Part shown: piece after piece, positions 20,927-32,150 of the stretch
Layout: every line of letters begins with the position of its first letter
How positions within the stretch are numbered: position 1 is the stretch's first letter
NCBI GenBank assembly: GCA_004352715.1
Contig: SCFE01000046.1
Span: 1,397,503 to 1,461,502, forward strand
DNA length: 64,000 bases
Direction of reading: 5' to 3'
From: Hofstenia miamia
Taxonomy: Eukaryota; Xenacoelomorpha; Acoela
Notes under the pieces: generated by a model
Seen by the model: only the letters and a program-made list of their open reading frames with translations
Databases searched by the model: none
What the model was told of the DNA's origin: nothing
Position numbers and translations under genes: made by a program

Positions 20927-21162
20927 AAAATTTTTGGAAATAACAAGAAAATTAATTAAAATCTGTTTTGCTTGTTAAGTAAAGTTAGGACTCACTAAAA
21001 ATAAATTCGTTGAAATTTTAGAGAGTTAGTTTAAAAAAATTTTGAACGTGTCGAAAAATTGACTGTAAAGTGGTCAACTGTTATCAGAAATTGTTGAAGT
21101 TAATAGTGAATTGAAAGTAAACATATTAACACTTACTTTTTTAGGGTTTTAGTTCAGAAATC
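20927..21162 (+). other. Untranslated leader of copy C
   Basis: AT-rich leader between the primer site and gag, aligning with 386-632 of copy A. A pyrimidine-rich CTTACTTTTTTAG at 21131-21143 precedes the gag ATG by 19 bases and may be an acceptor. Copy A has CTTATGTTTTTAG. Confidence 0.55.
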
Positions 21163-21951
21163 ATGGCACAGAAACTGTTGATGCCACCTGAAAAATTCTA
21201 TTTTACCAAAACAGAAAGCTTTACCAAGTGGCTCCAAACATTTACTGTGCTATGCAAATTAAATGGCTGGGAAGATAGTGAAGTAAAGGCTGGATATATT
21301 GCATTGAGTCTAAAGGGTCATGCAAAAAGTATCTATACAGCATTGCCTTTGGAAGTGCGTCAAGTTAGAGACAATGATGGTTATGAAAACTTAATCAAAA
21401 TACTTTCAAAGAAATTTATTTCCAACTCACAAGTGACCAGTGAAACCATACTTTGGGCCAGGAAACAATTGGATAAAGAAAGCCTTCTGGAGTTCTCTAA
21501 GGAAATATTCAGATTATCAGTAAAAGCTTATCCAACCATTCTGGTTGAGATCATCAATTCCAATTTAGCAAAAAGTGCTTTCATTGAAGGGATCCAAAAT
21601 GCTGAAATCAGGTTCCAAGTATGGATGTCCAATCCCAAAAATTTGGAGGAGGCATTGTCAGTAGCCATAAGTTCTGAAAGCACCCTTAATATTGAAGGAA
21701 GGCCACATAAAATAAACAAAATACATCAAATCGTGCAGTCAAATGAAAACCATAAACCATGGGAGAGATTGGAGCTACAACTCAAAGTGTTAATTGAAAA
21801 AGTTGATCATCTGACTGTAGAGAATTCACAAAATAAAATGAACAAGCTGAAAAACTACGATTGGTTGAACGTGATTTGTTACAAATGCAACCAATCAGGA
21901 CACCTATCAAGAGTATGTCCAATTAATAACAGGAAGCAAAATTTAAACTAA
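21163..21951 (+). CDS. gag: gag of copy C, intact
   Basis: Intact 262-residue Gag, the only undamaged large gene in the array. It forms the capsid that packages element RNA in the cytoplasm. The capsid-like part (about 1-165) has WLQTFTVLCKLNGW, ALSLKGHAKS and a helical ARKQLDKESLLEFSKE stretch typical of Ty3/gypsy gag. A lysine-rich linker leads to a single CCHC zinc knuckle, CYKCNQSGHLSRVCP, near residues 241-255. The start MAQKLLMPPEKF is shared with copy A and lies in cATGg context. The stop TAA overlaps the ATG of pol. It has no matrix or nucleocapsid arginine-rich region. Whether it is still expressed cannot be told. Confidence 0.9.
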   Translation: MAQKLLMPPEKFYFTKTESFTKWLQTFTVLCKLNGWEDSEVKAGYIALSLKGHAKSIYTALPLEVRQVRDNDGYENLIKILSKKFISNSQVTSETILWARKQLDKESLLEFSKEIFRLSVKAYPTILVEIINSNLAKSAFIEGIQNAEIRFQVWMSNPKNLEEALSVAISSESTLNIEGRPHKINKIHQIVQSNENHKPWERLELQLKVLIEKVDHLTVENSQNKMNKLKNYDWLNVICYKCNQSGHLSRVCPINNRKQNLN

Positions 21952-21974
21952 TGAAGGCTGAGCCTAGCTCGGCC
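21949..21974 (+). promoter_or_regulatory. TAATG stop-start overlap and hairpin, copy C
   Basis: The gag stop (21949-21951) overlaps ATG (21951-21953). An 8-pair hairpin follows (21956-21963 with 21967-21974, loop CTA). Downstream the T run is 8 long where copy B has 7, so pol C is out of frame with this ATG. Confidence 0.6.
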
Positions 21975-24900
21975 AGACAAATTAAAATTTTTTTTACACA
22001 ATTTGGATAAAACCAGTGATTCTTTAGTTTATATTAAATTGCATGTTCAAGTTTGGGAAACTAAAATTTTAATTGACACAGGAAGCCCTATCTCATTAGC
22101 GAATGAAAGCTTTATTAACAAGATGGGAAATCAAATTAATGCAGATAATTCCACAAAAATCTATGCTGCAAATGGTGAACAACTTAAAATTAAAGGTATT
22201 ACTCAAATCAAAATTGCATTATGCACCAAAAAAATTACCGCAAATGTATTTGTTGTAAGTGAGCTTTTAACATCTATAATCTTAGGGTGTGATATATTAA
22301 AAAAATGTCAAGGGGCAGTTGATTTTGCAACCAATAGAGTTTATTTTCAAAACGAGTCTAATAGTTATGAATTCGAGAAAAACATGAGCAAGGAAATTGA
22401 AATTATTAATCCAAATCAAAAGCAAAGTAAACTTAAGGATTTTGTAAATTTTTCAATGCATTTAGATAAACCAAAGGCTTTGATGTCCAACCAAAAAGTT
22501 CCAGAGGTTCAACACTCAGAGAGAATGACGGAAATTCTTAAACAAATTGGCTTTGATGGTGTAGAAATTTTAGAATCAGAAAAACAGATTTTTAAGGAAC
22601 AAATCATACAATTCAAAGACGTCTGTGCGTTGAGCTCTGAAGAACTGGGAATGTGTGATATGTTGCCAGTGGAATTGAACACAATTGATGAAAAGGCAGT
22701 AAATATTAGACCACGCAGAGTACCTCTAGCTTTTCAAAATGAACTTAATGAACAAATAAATTTGTTATTAAAATTAGGCATAATTAGAAAGAGTTTCTCC
22801 CTGTGGAATTCCCCAATTGTACTTGTTCAAAAAAAACAGGAAATTAAGATTATGTGTTGATTATAGAAGCACAGTAAACAAGAAGCTAAAAGATTTGAGC
22901 ATGTACCCATTACCAAACATCAAAAATATTCTCGATTCAATACAAGGGTCTCAGTTTTTCATTACACTAGACTTAGTAAGTGGGTATCATCAAATGAAAA
23001 TTAGAGAATGCGACATTCATAAGACAGCTTTTTCAGCCTTATCCAGTCATTTCAAGTTCGTGAGAATGCCTTTTGGTTTATCTTCGGCTCCAAGTTGCTT
23101 TCAAAGATTAATGGATTGTATTTTAGATGGACTACTTTACAAAGCTTGTTTAGTGTACCTGGATGACATCTTAGTTATTGGAACAACCCTTGAGCAGTCG
23201 CTAGACAACTTCACAAAGGTAGCAACCATACTCAGGAATGCTGGTTTAAAACTGTGTGCAAAGAAGTGCATATTCTTCCAGAAGGAACTCAAATTTTTGG
23301 GCCACAAAATCTCTCAAAAGGGACTAGAATGTGACGAGGAGAAAATCAAAGCAGTAAAGCATCTCAAACGTCCATCAAATTTGACTCAGTTACGCAGTTT
23401 CTTAGGTCTCACTGGATATTACAAAAGATTTGTGGAAGAGTATGCAAATATTGCTTATCCACTAACCAAATTGTTATGGAAAAATGCACCATTCAATTGG
23501 ATTTGGAGCAACAGGAGGCTTTCAAAAATTTGAAACAAAAACTCATTTCAGCACCCATCTTGGATTATCCAGATCTGACAAAGAAATGCATATTATCCAC
23601 AGATGCAAGTGGGACAGTGTTGGTTGCGATTCTAGCACAACAGGACAAATCTGGGGAAACAGTGGTTGCCTACGTGAGTTGTGCAATAAAGGGTTCTGAA
23701 TTAAACTACTCTACTACAAAGAAAGAATTGTTGGGAGTTGTCTGGGCAGTTCAAAAATTTAAACATTATTTATATGGTAGGAAGTTTACAGTAATTATGG
23801 ACCATGCTAGTTTAAAATGGCTGCGGAATTTTAGAGAAATCAGTGGTCAATTATACCAGTGGGTTGCATTTTTGGCAGAATTTGATTTTGACATAGTACA
23901 TAAACCTGGAGCTAAACATCAAAATGCTGATGCATTAAGCAGATTGGATCCAGTAATTCTTAGAGGGTCAGATGAAGGAGTGGATGGCCCTAGGGACTTA
24001 CTAACATTCTCAATAAAATTGGGTTGTGAGGAGAAAGGAAAATTCATTCAAGCTCAAAAACAAGATGTAATAATCAGTCCAATATATAAAAAGTTAATTT
24101 TAGAAAAGGTTTCACAAAAACTGGTTAGACAAACCTTTTTGGGTTCTCTGCGGGAAACATTGTATTTTTGGTCTAGATGGGAATATCTATATGAACAAAA
24201 TAACATATTATATCTTAGGGAAGCTAAACAACCTTTAAGATTAATCATACCTAGGGTATTTATATCTAAGGTTTTAGAGGCAGTGCATAAAACGCCATCA
24301 GCAGGGCATTTGGGACATGCAAAAACAAATGCAAAAATTAAGGAGTTGTACTTTTGGACGGGCATGTCAGCTGACATCATTTCATACATAAACAGTTGTG
24401 AATGATGTAGCAAACCGAAATTTCCTGTTCCTATTGTAAGGGCTCCAATGAAATTAAAGTGGGCTATCCTTTTGAGATAATAGCTGCTGATTTTATGGGA
24501 CCCTTGCCAAAGAGTGGAAATGGAAATTGGTGGATCTTAACAGTCGTCGACTTGTTTACCAAATTTTCATTTGCTTTCTCTTTACCAGATGCCTTGGCAG
24601 AAATGACCACCAAAGTACTAGTTAGCAGAATTTTTGGTCAGTTTGGACTTCCTGAAAATATCTTAACAGACCAAGGGAGAAATTTTGAGAGCAATTTAAT
24701 ATATCAACTATGTTTCCTTTTAGATATAAAGAAAATTCGAATCACTGCTTTTCACCCACAAGGAGATGGTCAGACAGAATGATGGAATAAGACAATAATT
24801 GATATAATTTCCAAATATATACAGGAAGACCAAAATGATTGGGATCAATTTATTGAACAGGCGTGTTTTGCATACAATACCAATTGACATCAGTCAACGG

Positions 24901-25609
24901 GAGTCTCCCCATTTCAAGTGATGTTTGGTAGAAAGGCTTGCATACCTGTGCAACTACTTTTACCAGAGGTGGAGGAGCAAAAACAGCATTATGATAATAT
25001 ACATCAATATATTTTAGATTTGCAAATGAATATGAGTTGTTTACAGCAAGAGGTGATCACAGCCACTGGGCAAGCACAGGAGACAATGACTGAGTATTAC
25101 AACAAGAAGGTGCGGTTTCAAGAGTTCACCTTGGGAGACAAAGTTTTATTATATCACCCAGTGATTAAGAAAGGAATGGTGAGGAAATTGCATAGTCCGT
25201 ACTTGGGTCCATATGAGGTTGTAAAAGTAATCAATGATGTCAATATCCAGATATAACATCTCAAATACCCCAAGAAGAAATGGCAAATCGTTCACATAAA
25301 CCGGTTGATACCATACAAGGAGACATGTTTACAAGTCTGAAATGTGGATGAGGTGGGAGCAAGTGTTTCAAAGGAAGAAGAAGAAGATGAATTAACATTG
25401 TGTCAGCAAGTTGATATTCCCATATTGGAACCCAGCATTGAAAATCAGCCAGAGGCGCAGGCACCCAGCCCAGAGCCAGAGCCAGAGCCAATTTGGGTAC
25501 AAAGAGAATATCAAGAAAATGCTCCTGACAGACCTTTTCAAAGGGATCCTTATCCTGACCATCAAAGAAAAATACCTGACAGATACAGACTGTGTTAGCA
25601 TGGGTATAA
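21951..25609 (+). pseudogene. pol: pol of copy C, broken
   Basis: Protease (LIDTGSPISL, near 22068), reverse transcriptase with YLDDILVIG (YLDD at 23156-23167), RNase H (LSTDASG near 23600) and integrase (zinc-binding SAGHLGH near 24300, AADFMG near 24490, LTDQGRNF near 24670). Frames change near 21990 (extra T), 22840 (in an A run), 23500, 24440 and 25580. TGA codons lie at 24403-24405, at 24780-24782 right after GQTE, and in the 24885 region. The GPY/F motif (LGPYEVVKV) and acidic Pro-rich tail are present, and the natural end is TAA at 25607-25609. Codon 23752-23754 is CAA where copy A has CGA and copy B TGA. Confidence 0.9.
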
Positions 25610-25869
25610 AAGGCATGATGAATTTGAGAAACTTTATAGTGCATGAGAAATTAATTGGTTTTATAGAAATGTTTATAAAACAAACAAAGTTCATGGTGGG
25701 AGAAGAAAAGAAGGTTGTTTAGATTGTGGCCTTGCAGATTAAAATAAACTGGTTAAACTCTTTCCCATTTGTAGTTTATAAACATAGAAATTTTTAGTTT
25801 TTTTTAGGTATTGTAATTAATTTAACTGCATGAAGAATAGAAAATAGTAATTGTTTTTAGGAACATACA

Positions 25870-26100
25870 ATGAGAACATTCATGCATCGTGAATATTATT
25901 ATGTTAGAATATCAAGTAAATTCGGGAAGGAAGAGTGGATGGTGACAAGTTATATATCGGCCATGGAAAGGTTTAGGGTGGCGAGTGTGCATGCTGAACA
26001 TTGCAGTCAAAAGAGAAAACATCGACTGTGGAGAAAGGCTATAATCACTACCCTAGAACATAAACAATTCATGTCTTTAAATTTAATAATAAAAAAATAA
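25870..26100 (+). CDS. Conserved 76-residue small ORF of unknown function, copy C
   Basis: Intact frame with the shared start MRTFMH, then a Tyr-rich stretch that differs from copies A and B, then GKEEWMV, MERFRVASVHAEH and AIITTLEHKQ. It ends with a basic IKK. The N-terminal third varies between copies (TFFYTWTYS in A, EYYYVRISS in C), while the centre is conserved. The acceptor-like TTTTTAG ends at 25860, nine bases before the ATG. No known family is recognised. It is soluble by composition and strongly basic in its second half. Confidence 0.6.
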   Translation: MRTFMHREYYYVRISSKFGKEEWMVTSYISAMERFRVASVHAEHCSQKRKHRLWRKAIITTLEHKQFMSLNLIIKK

Positions 26101-26790
26101 CTGTTGTTTTTTTAGTTAAAGAATTAATTAAATGTTATAGCAGAAATTAGGTATAGTAAAGTATTAAGGATGCAACATAGATCAATTACTTGACTGTACT
26201 GAAAAATCTATACATAAACTTGTTGTTAAACCATAAGTAATATGTATTTACAGTAACAAAGGTTGTGTAAAAGTTAATGACCATACTAAACCTAGACCAC
26301 AAACGTAACCTTGTACAAACTAATTAGCACAAGGGAAGTAAGGAAGCTGTTTTAAGGTATTATTAATTCAAATAGCCAAGGTTTTCAGTAATGGCTAATT
26401 ACAAGTGTTTAAACAGTGAGTGTAACTTCTGACTATAGTCAGACCCCACATTGAATCAAAATTGCGGAACTTTAGATTTAAGACCTGATTGAAGAGTAAA
26501 ATTAATTAATACATTATACTGTACAACTACTATTACAGCAGAAATGGTATATCAGTAAACACCTAAATTACATAGTGTTATCATGAACTTGAATGTTTAG
26601 AAAGAGTTAGATTACAAGAATTAAATAGAGGTTTTGTTACTGATACATGAAACATAGTAAACAAAAACTATATTATTGAATTTTCAAAGCTGTGCTCATT
26701 ACAGTAATTTGCAAATTGATATTAACCAAATAAAAAGTTTTTTTTTAGGGAATGCAAATTAAGTACTTAAACAGTAACTTATTTAGTTAG
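26101..26790 (+). other. Spacer before ORF-X, copy C, with acceptor-like site
   Basis: AT-rich non-coding spacer. A nine-T tract ending TTTTTTTTTAG (AG 26747-26748) lies about 42 bases before the ORF-X ATG at 26791 and matches copy B. Confidence 0.55.
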
Positions 26791-27944
26791 ATGCCAGGCA
26801 GAATATCCAAAAAGAGGTACAGAAGCAAATGGAGGCAATGCAACAGTGTAAGGACTGTCACACTATATTACCCCAAATTAAGATCTTCCCCAGAAGAATC
26901 ACAATGCCTGGTTACAGAAATGATCGTAGAAAGTGACGGTGGCCTGGAATCTCATGACAATGAAGATATTATGGAGATTCTGGAGATCCAAGGAAGCCAC
27001 CAAAATAATGAGCATTGGTGCTTAGAATTTGAGGCTAAATTACAGAGACCAAAAACCATCACTCAAAAATATATACATGCAGTTCAGAGCAGATCATGGG
27101 AAAGTGAAAGTTTGGTGGCATTAGATCTGGAGTTTTTCAGCACCATGGTGTGGCCTCAGGAAATCCCTCAACCCATGATCAAAGTGGCTAGAAGGCAAAT
27201 CGAAGAAGTCAATATAACCTGCAGTTGTGATGGTCCCTCTAGATTGTGCGATCTATAATGGTGAAACTTTGCTTAAGTATCTGCTGAAGCCACCATTGGC
27301 AGTTAATTATCCAATGTCCACCTTACATTATCATGATCTAGAGGGTAGAAAAATATACTGGAAGGCATGAAAACAATTTGAAATAATGGATAACCTTCTA
27401 TATTGCAGGAATATGGCACAATTACAGGAGTGAATAAATATTCAAAGAATGCAGGAGTATTTAGAATTTGTGGGCAGGGAGCATCCTGCTTTAGCGTTCC
27501 TGATCATTACCAATGCACAGGCTGAATTTTTAAATTCTAACCATCGGCCTGAACAAATTCATGAGAAATTAAAACAAATGAAAGCTACAGGAATGATATT
27601 ATTCAATGGCACCCAAGACTGTCCAATGTTGGGTTTGCACAACTGGGGAATTCCTATATACAATCTTGCTTATAGGATGGAAATGAAGATCATGGTCCTA
27701 TTGAATATACAAAAGCCTCAGGAGATCAAAGAAGAACAATTACTAGAAGCCGTGATTCAGGAGATGCCTTCCTTCTCTTTAACATCTTTAGCAGAGAAAG
27801 TGTGCCTGGATAGACTTAGAAAATTGAGAGAAGAAGGCCTTCAGCCACATGATAGCTGATTTGATTTGCAAATCACTTACAAGTTGGTGCATAGAACACT
27901 CCAATTTAGAAAGAAAAATGCGAAGGTCTTTAAAAAGTTGGAGG
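26791..27944 (+). pseudogene. ORF-X of copy C, cut by gap and broken
   Basis: It has the best N-terminus of ORF-X: 155 residues open from MPGRISKKRYRSKW. The basic start is followed by an acidic middle and NEHWCLEFEAKL. Motif ALDLEFF follows, with Asp 112 (27124) and Glu 114 (27130), then EIPQPMIKVARRQI. A frameshift occurs near 27235 (copies A and B have extra bases before VMVPLDC). Stops at 27368-27370 and 27431-27433 follow. The part from 27449 is open through NAQAEFLN, GTQDCPMLGLHNWG and LQPHDS to TGA at 27857-27859, where copy B has CGA. The gap begins before the C-terminus. Function as discussed for copy B. Confidence 0.72.
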
Positions 27945-28944
27945 NNNNNNNNNNNNNNNNNNNNNNNNNNNNNNNNNNNNNNNNNNNNNNNNNNNNNNNN
28001 NNNNNNNNNNNNNNNNNNNNNNNNNNNNNNNNNNNNNNNNNNNNNNNNNNNNNNNNNNNNNNNNNNNNNNNNNNNNNNNNNNNNNNNNNNNNNNNNNNNN
28101 NNNNNNNNNNNNNNNNNNNNNNNNNNNNNNNNNNNNNNNNNNNNNNNNNNNNNNNNNNNNNNNNNNNNNNNNNNNNNNNNNNNNNNNNNNNNNNNNNNNN
28201 NNNNNNNNNNNNNNNNNNNNNNNNNNNNNNNNNNNNNNNNNNNNNNNNNNNNNNNNNNNNNNNNNNNNNNNNNNNNNNNNNNNNNNNNNNNNNNNNNNNN
28301 NNNNNNNNNNNNNNNNNNNNNNNNNNNNNNNNNNNNNNNNNNNNNNNNNNNNNNNNNNNNNNNNNNNNNNNNNNNNNNNNNNNNNNNNNNNNNNNNNNNN
28401 NNNNNNNNNNNNNNNNNNNNNNNNNNNNNNNNNNNNNNNNNNNNNNNNNNNNNNNNNNNNNNNNNNNNNNNNNNNNNNNNNNNNNNNNNNNNNNNNNNNN
28501 NNNNNNNNNNNNNNNNNNNNNNNNNNNNNNNNNNNNNNNNNNNNNNNNNNNNNNNNNNNNNNNNNNNNNNNNNNNNNNNNNNNNNNNNNNNNNNNNNNNN
28601 NNNNNNNNNNNNNNNNNNNNNNNNNNNNNNNNNNNNNNNNNNNNNNNNNNNNNNNNNNNNNNNNNNNNNNNNNNNNNNNNNNNNNNNNNNNNNNNNNNNN
28701 NNNNNNNNNNNNNNNNNNNNNNNNNNNNNNNNNNNNNNNNNNNNNNNNNNNNNNNNNNNNNNNNNNNNNNNNNNNNNNNNNNNNNNNNNNNNNNNNNNNN
28801 NNNNNNNNNNNNNNNNNNNNNNNNNNNNNNNNNNNNNNNNNNNNNNNNNNNNNNNNNNNNNNNNNNNNNNNNNNNNNNNNNNNNNNNNNNNNNNNNNNNN
28901 NNNNNNNNNNNNNNNNNNNNNNNNNNNNNNNNNNNNNNNNNNNN
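27945..28944. other. Assembly gap of exactly 1000 N
   Basis: Separates copy C from the Tc1-like fragment. The round size suggests a nominal gap length. Any env C and 3' LTR would lie here. Confidence 0.95.
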
Positions 28945-29396
28945 GTTCTTGGACATTCATCAGTTATCCAAACATCTTCAAAAGTGTAGTCTTTACAATC
29001 TTTCACGAAATTTAATCTTTTTTCTTGATGTTCTTTTGTAATCAGAAGTCGATTTTTTCTGCCAATTTTTGTAACTCCACTTTTTTTCAGTGTTCTCTGA
29101 ACTGTGGTTGCATGCACAGAGATGTCGGCTTCAGTTTGAAGTCGGTTTGCAATTTTTTTCCCAGAAATATAGGGATTTTTGAGAGCAATTGCGACTGTTT
29201 TCTAAATGAATTTTCCAATAATTTTTCGAGGGCGTCCACTTCCTTTTCTTCTTTTGAGAGATTCTCCTTGTCGAATTTTTTTCAGCTTTCGAAAATAAGT
29301 TGATCGAGAAATTTGCGATGTCGCAAAGGCGTTTTCAAGCTGTTTCAACGTTTCCATTCCGAAGAAATCAAGTAGAAACTTTGCAAAGCAAAACAA
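28945..29396 (-). pseudogene. Tc1-like transposase, N-terminal part
   Basis: Cut-and-paste transposase of the Tc1/mariner superfamily, read leftward from 29396 into the gap. In one frame it shows a helix-turn-helix region with ISRSTYFRKLKKI, a GSGRPRKI AT-hook-like GRPR motif, then VQRTLKKSGV and HQEKRLNFVKDC. It then reaches VWITDECP, which holds the first catalytic Asp of the DDE triad. A single TAG at 29202-29204 breaks it; the frame continues on both sides. The remaining two-thirds is in or beyond the gap. The family is clear from motif order. The subfamily is not determined. Confidence 0.8.
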
Positions 29397-29590
29397 TTTG
29401 TTTGGTAAGTGTTTTCAAATAATTACGAAGTACCAGTTTAATTAATTAACTTTTTTGTTTGACCATTTTAAAGTTCACAAAATTCTCGTTGTCTTTTCTT
29501 TTATAGTTTTCCTCTAAAACGTCTCAATACGTTTCCACAAAGCGTGAAAAATAGGTGTTCAGTCTCATTTTTTTGCAGCCAACTATAGGT
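29397..29590 (-). mobile_element. 5' end region of the Tc1-like element
   Basis: Non-coding stretch upstream of the transposase. Read on the minus strand, a sequence beginning near 29588 (TAGTTGGCTGCAAAAA) next to TATA resembles a Tc1-type terminal repeat at a TA target. The other end is not visible, so the boundary is inferred. Confidence 0.35.
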
Positions 29591-30485
29591 GTGAAAATTC
29601 ATTCTGATTGGTTGGTTTCTATTAATTCATGTAGTAATCGTATGGAGATATACTACCAACTGCAACCAGTTAGGTTTTAAATTTGATTGAATTTTGCACA
29701 TGAATTTGTTTAAAAATAGAAAATCACAGTAAAGTTATATTTCCCACTTTCTTTAACTTTATCATTAAGTTCCAATTCGGTTGCATCTATGGCTTCTTAC
29801 ATGATAAAAGCAATAGTGTATTCGAAATTTATGATTAAAAAAAATTTAAATTACAAACGAAATAAGGTAGGTCGTATTTTTTAGTTGTAGTTGTTGATAT
29901 CTTTGGAGTAAAATGTATGTGATTATGATGGTGCTAATTAACTAACATTTTTGGTTATTATGCAAATTTAATGTTTATTGGGTGCAGCTTCACTATAGGC
30001 ACAGTCTATCTTCATTGCAACCTCATTTTTGTTCACTCAGGTGGAAATGAGAAAAAGTATCTTACTAATGGATTGGGGCAGAGAGCGATTATTGAATATT
30101 CTATAGGATTTACAACTAATGTCTATTTTTAAAGTGACGTCCCATAATGAATGCCCAACGTACGTGACCATTAGAGCAGAAATCATTATACGAGTAATTT
30201 TAATAAATCATATGCCTCAAGATATAGGATATAAATTAATGCGTCTCAATATCTATATCATGTTTCTAACGTCAAGTCGATAGGTTATGCGAGGTTAACT
30301 GAAGTGTTTTATTCCTTATAACGAAATATCGCCAAATACAGATGTAGTAAAGCGTCTCCACGAACACAACGATAATTAAGCTCAAATGTCGTAATGAAAT
30401 TCAATGCTGTGGTAATGACTTGATAGTTATAATTCAAAGTATATAATCAACTAGAACTATCACTGCGTATAATATATACATATTG

Positions 30486-30488
<3 letters not shown>

Positions 30489-30529
<41 letters not shown>
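30489..30529. repeat. (TA)n microsatellite
   Basis: About 20 uninterrupted TA units. Confidence 0.95.
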
Positions 30530-30534
<5 letters not shown>

Positions 30535-30651
30535 CAAAACTTGTCTATGAAAGCCTACATATGAAAAATAAATACAGGATATTTAGTTTCTATTTAATTG
30601 TATTTTTGAACGATCTATTTTGTATATTTTGTTTCTTATTCAATTTTCTAG

Positions 30652-30790
30652 TAAGAGTCAGAAGTTGGCCAATGCCATTCACTGCTTGGGAGAAAGTACA
30701 GGGCAAAACTTTTCTTTATTGGGTATTAATGAGGCAAAGCCAATATGGATATGGTTTATCATCTCTCTACATGATAGAATCGTTTTATAG
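30652..30790 (+). other. Exon-like interval, weak
   Basis: A pyrimidine-rich CTTATTCAATTTTCTAG precedes 30652 and a consensus GTAAGC donor follows 30790. The 139-base interval is open in the frame starting at its second full codon (SWPMPFTAWEKVQGK and on). I do not recognise the product, and no neighbouring exon was identified. Confidence 0.2.
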
Positions 30791-31188
30791 GTAAGCTTAG
30801 CCTGAAATATTCAGATCTTTATTATTTATGGACGGGGTTTCACATTTTACAGCGTTTTAAGATATTTAGACATAATTATTATATCAGCTTGACTTATCGT
30901 CACATTGACTGGTTAGATGAAATATGATCTAACATTTTGTTCTCAAATCTTAAAATAGGTATATAAACATTACCACTATTAGCACAAGCAAGCTGTTTTT
31001 CTTTTTTTAACCTGACCTCTAGTTATCTATAAAGATCCAGAAATTAACAATTTAACTACATTTGCTTTTCTTAAAAGCAAAAGAAATTTGTTTGTTAGCA
31101 TTATGTTTAAATATGCTGGAATGCTAAATCAATGTTCACGTAGGAAATCCTGCAGCCTCATAAACAATATACAAAGCAAATTGACTTA

Positions 31189-31311
31189 TAGGGTGTCCAG
31201 GATTTTATCCCCCTTATTCAAAAAGCAGGAGAAATTCGAAAATGTTCATACAAAGTGATTTTTCTGAAATTACAGGCATTTTGTTTTTTCAACGAAATCC
31301 TGGACACCCTG
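31189..31311. mobile_element. 123-bp MITE with TA target duplication
   Basis: Terminal inverted repeats TAGGGTGTCCAGGATTT and its complement AAATCCTGGACACCCTG differ only at the first base. TA flanks both sides (31187-31188 and 31312-31313). The inside is non-coding. TA duplication and CAGGGTGTCC-type ends fit a Tc1/mariner-type non-autonomous element. Confidence 0.8.
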
Positions 31312-32118
31312 TATAATTGGAAACATATTCTGAGCATTAGTTAATTAATACATTGTAAATATTGATTTTCCAAATGAATCCACTGCAGTGGACAAAAAAT
31401 ATAAAAAACATTAATAGTATGCATGCAAATATAATTCGAAGGTACATTCACTACAAATATATAAAGAGGCGCTGTGGCCCAAGAATTGCAAAAACTTAAA
31501 ACAGGAAATTTGCAAAAACTTAATTCCCGACCAATTGCAAATGGCATCACGCACAATGTATTTAAAAATTTAAAAATCTTTAGCATATAAACAAAGATAA
31601 TAAAATAATTTCTGGATTTTCATAAATTTCTTTCTACTTCTGTAGGCTTGACATGTTTTGAAGTGCCTAAAGTTTATGTGAGAAATTGAATTACGTTAAG
31701 GCATTCGTTGTAATGTTGATTGAAATTCATTAGCTAAATGGAAAACTTTTTGAAATATCATTAATGTTTTCAACCCTATAACGGTATTATTACAAAATTA
31801 TATTTCAATAAAAAATCAATTTAGGTTATTTTGCAAAGTGATTAATAATGAATTATAAGTTTTCATTAATGGAATTAATTTGCTGAGATGCTTAGGAAGC
31901 AACTTAATAACATTTAGATATTTTGAGTAAGATAATATTTTTATTTGGATTCATTTGTTTAAATACCTATTAAATCAATCGGGAACTTAACCTTTTCACA
32001 AACCCATCGTTACAATTGCGCAATTATATTTCTGGTGCATATTGCCGCATTTTGTGTAATATTAGAAAATTTATCATTAAAAAATATTCGAAGATCATAT
32101 TGATTTTCAGCAGAATAC

Positions 32119-32150
32119 ATATATATATATATATATATGCGTGTGTGTGT
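32119..32150. repeat. (AT)n-(GT)n compound microsatellite
   Basis: About ten AT units followed by GC and five GT units. Confidence 0.9.

Larger units (their letters stand above)
19043..27944 (+). mobile_element. Errantivirus-like LTR retroelement, copy C (LTR2 to gap)
   Basis: Third copy, reading from LTR2 through leader, intact gag, broken pol, intact small ORF and most of ORF-X, then cut by the 1000-base gap. No env or 3' LTR is visible; the sequence after the gap is an unrelated Tc1-like element. It has the only intact gag in the window. Confidence 0.85.
29591..31186. other. AT-rich sequence without recognised genes
   Basis: Contains the (TA)n tract at 30489-30529 and one candidate exon-like interval (30652-30790). 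Nothing else was recognised on either strand. Confidence 0.6.

Noticed and set aside
27788-29117. Several long open frames spanning the 1000-base gap on both strands
   Set aside because: They are open only because they run through N. The real coding parts are ORF-X C on the left and the Tc1-like transposase on the right.
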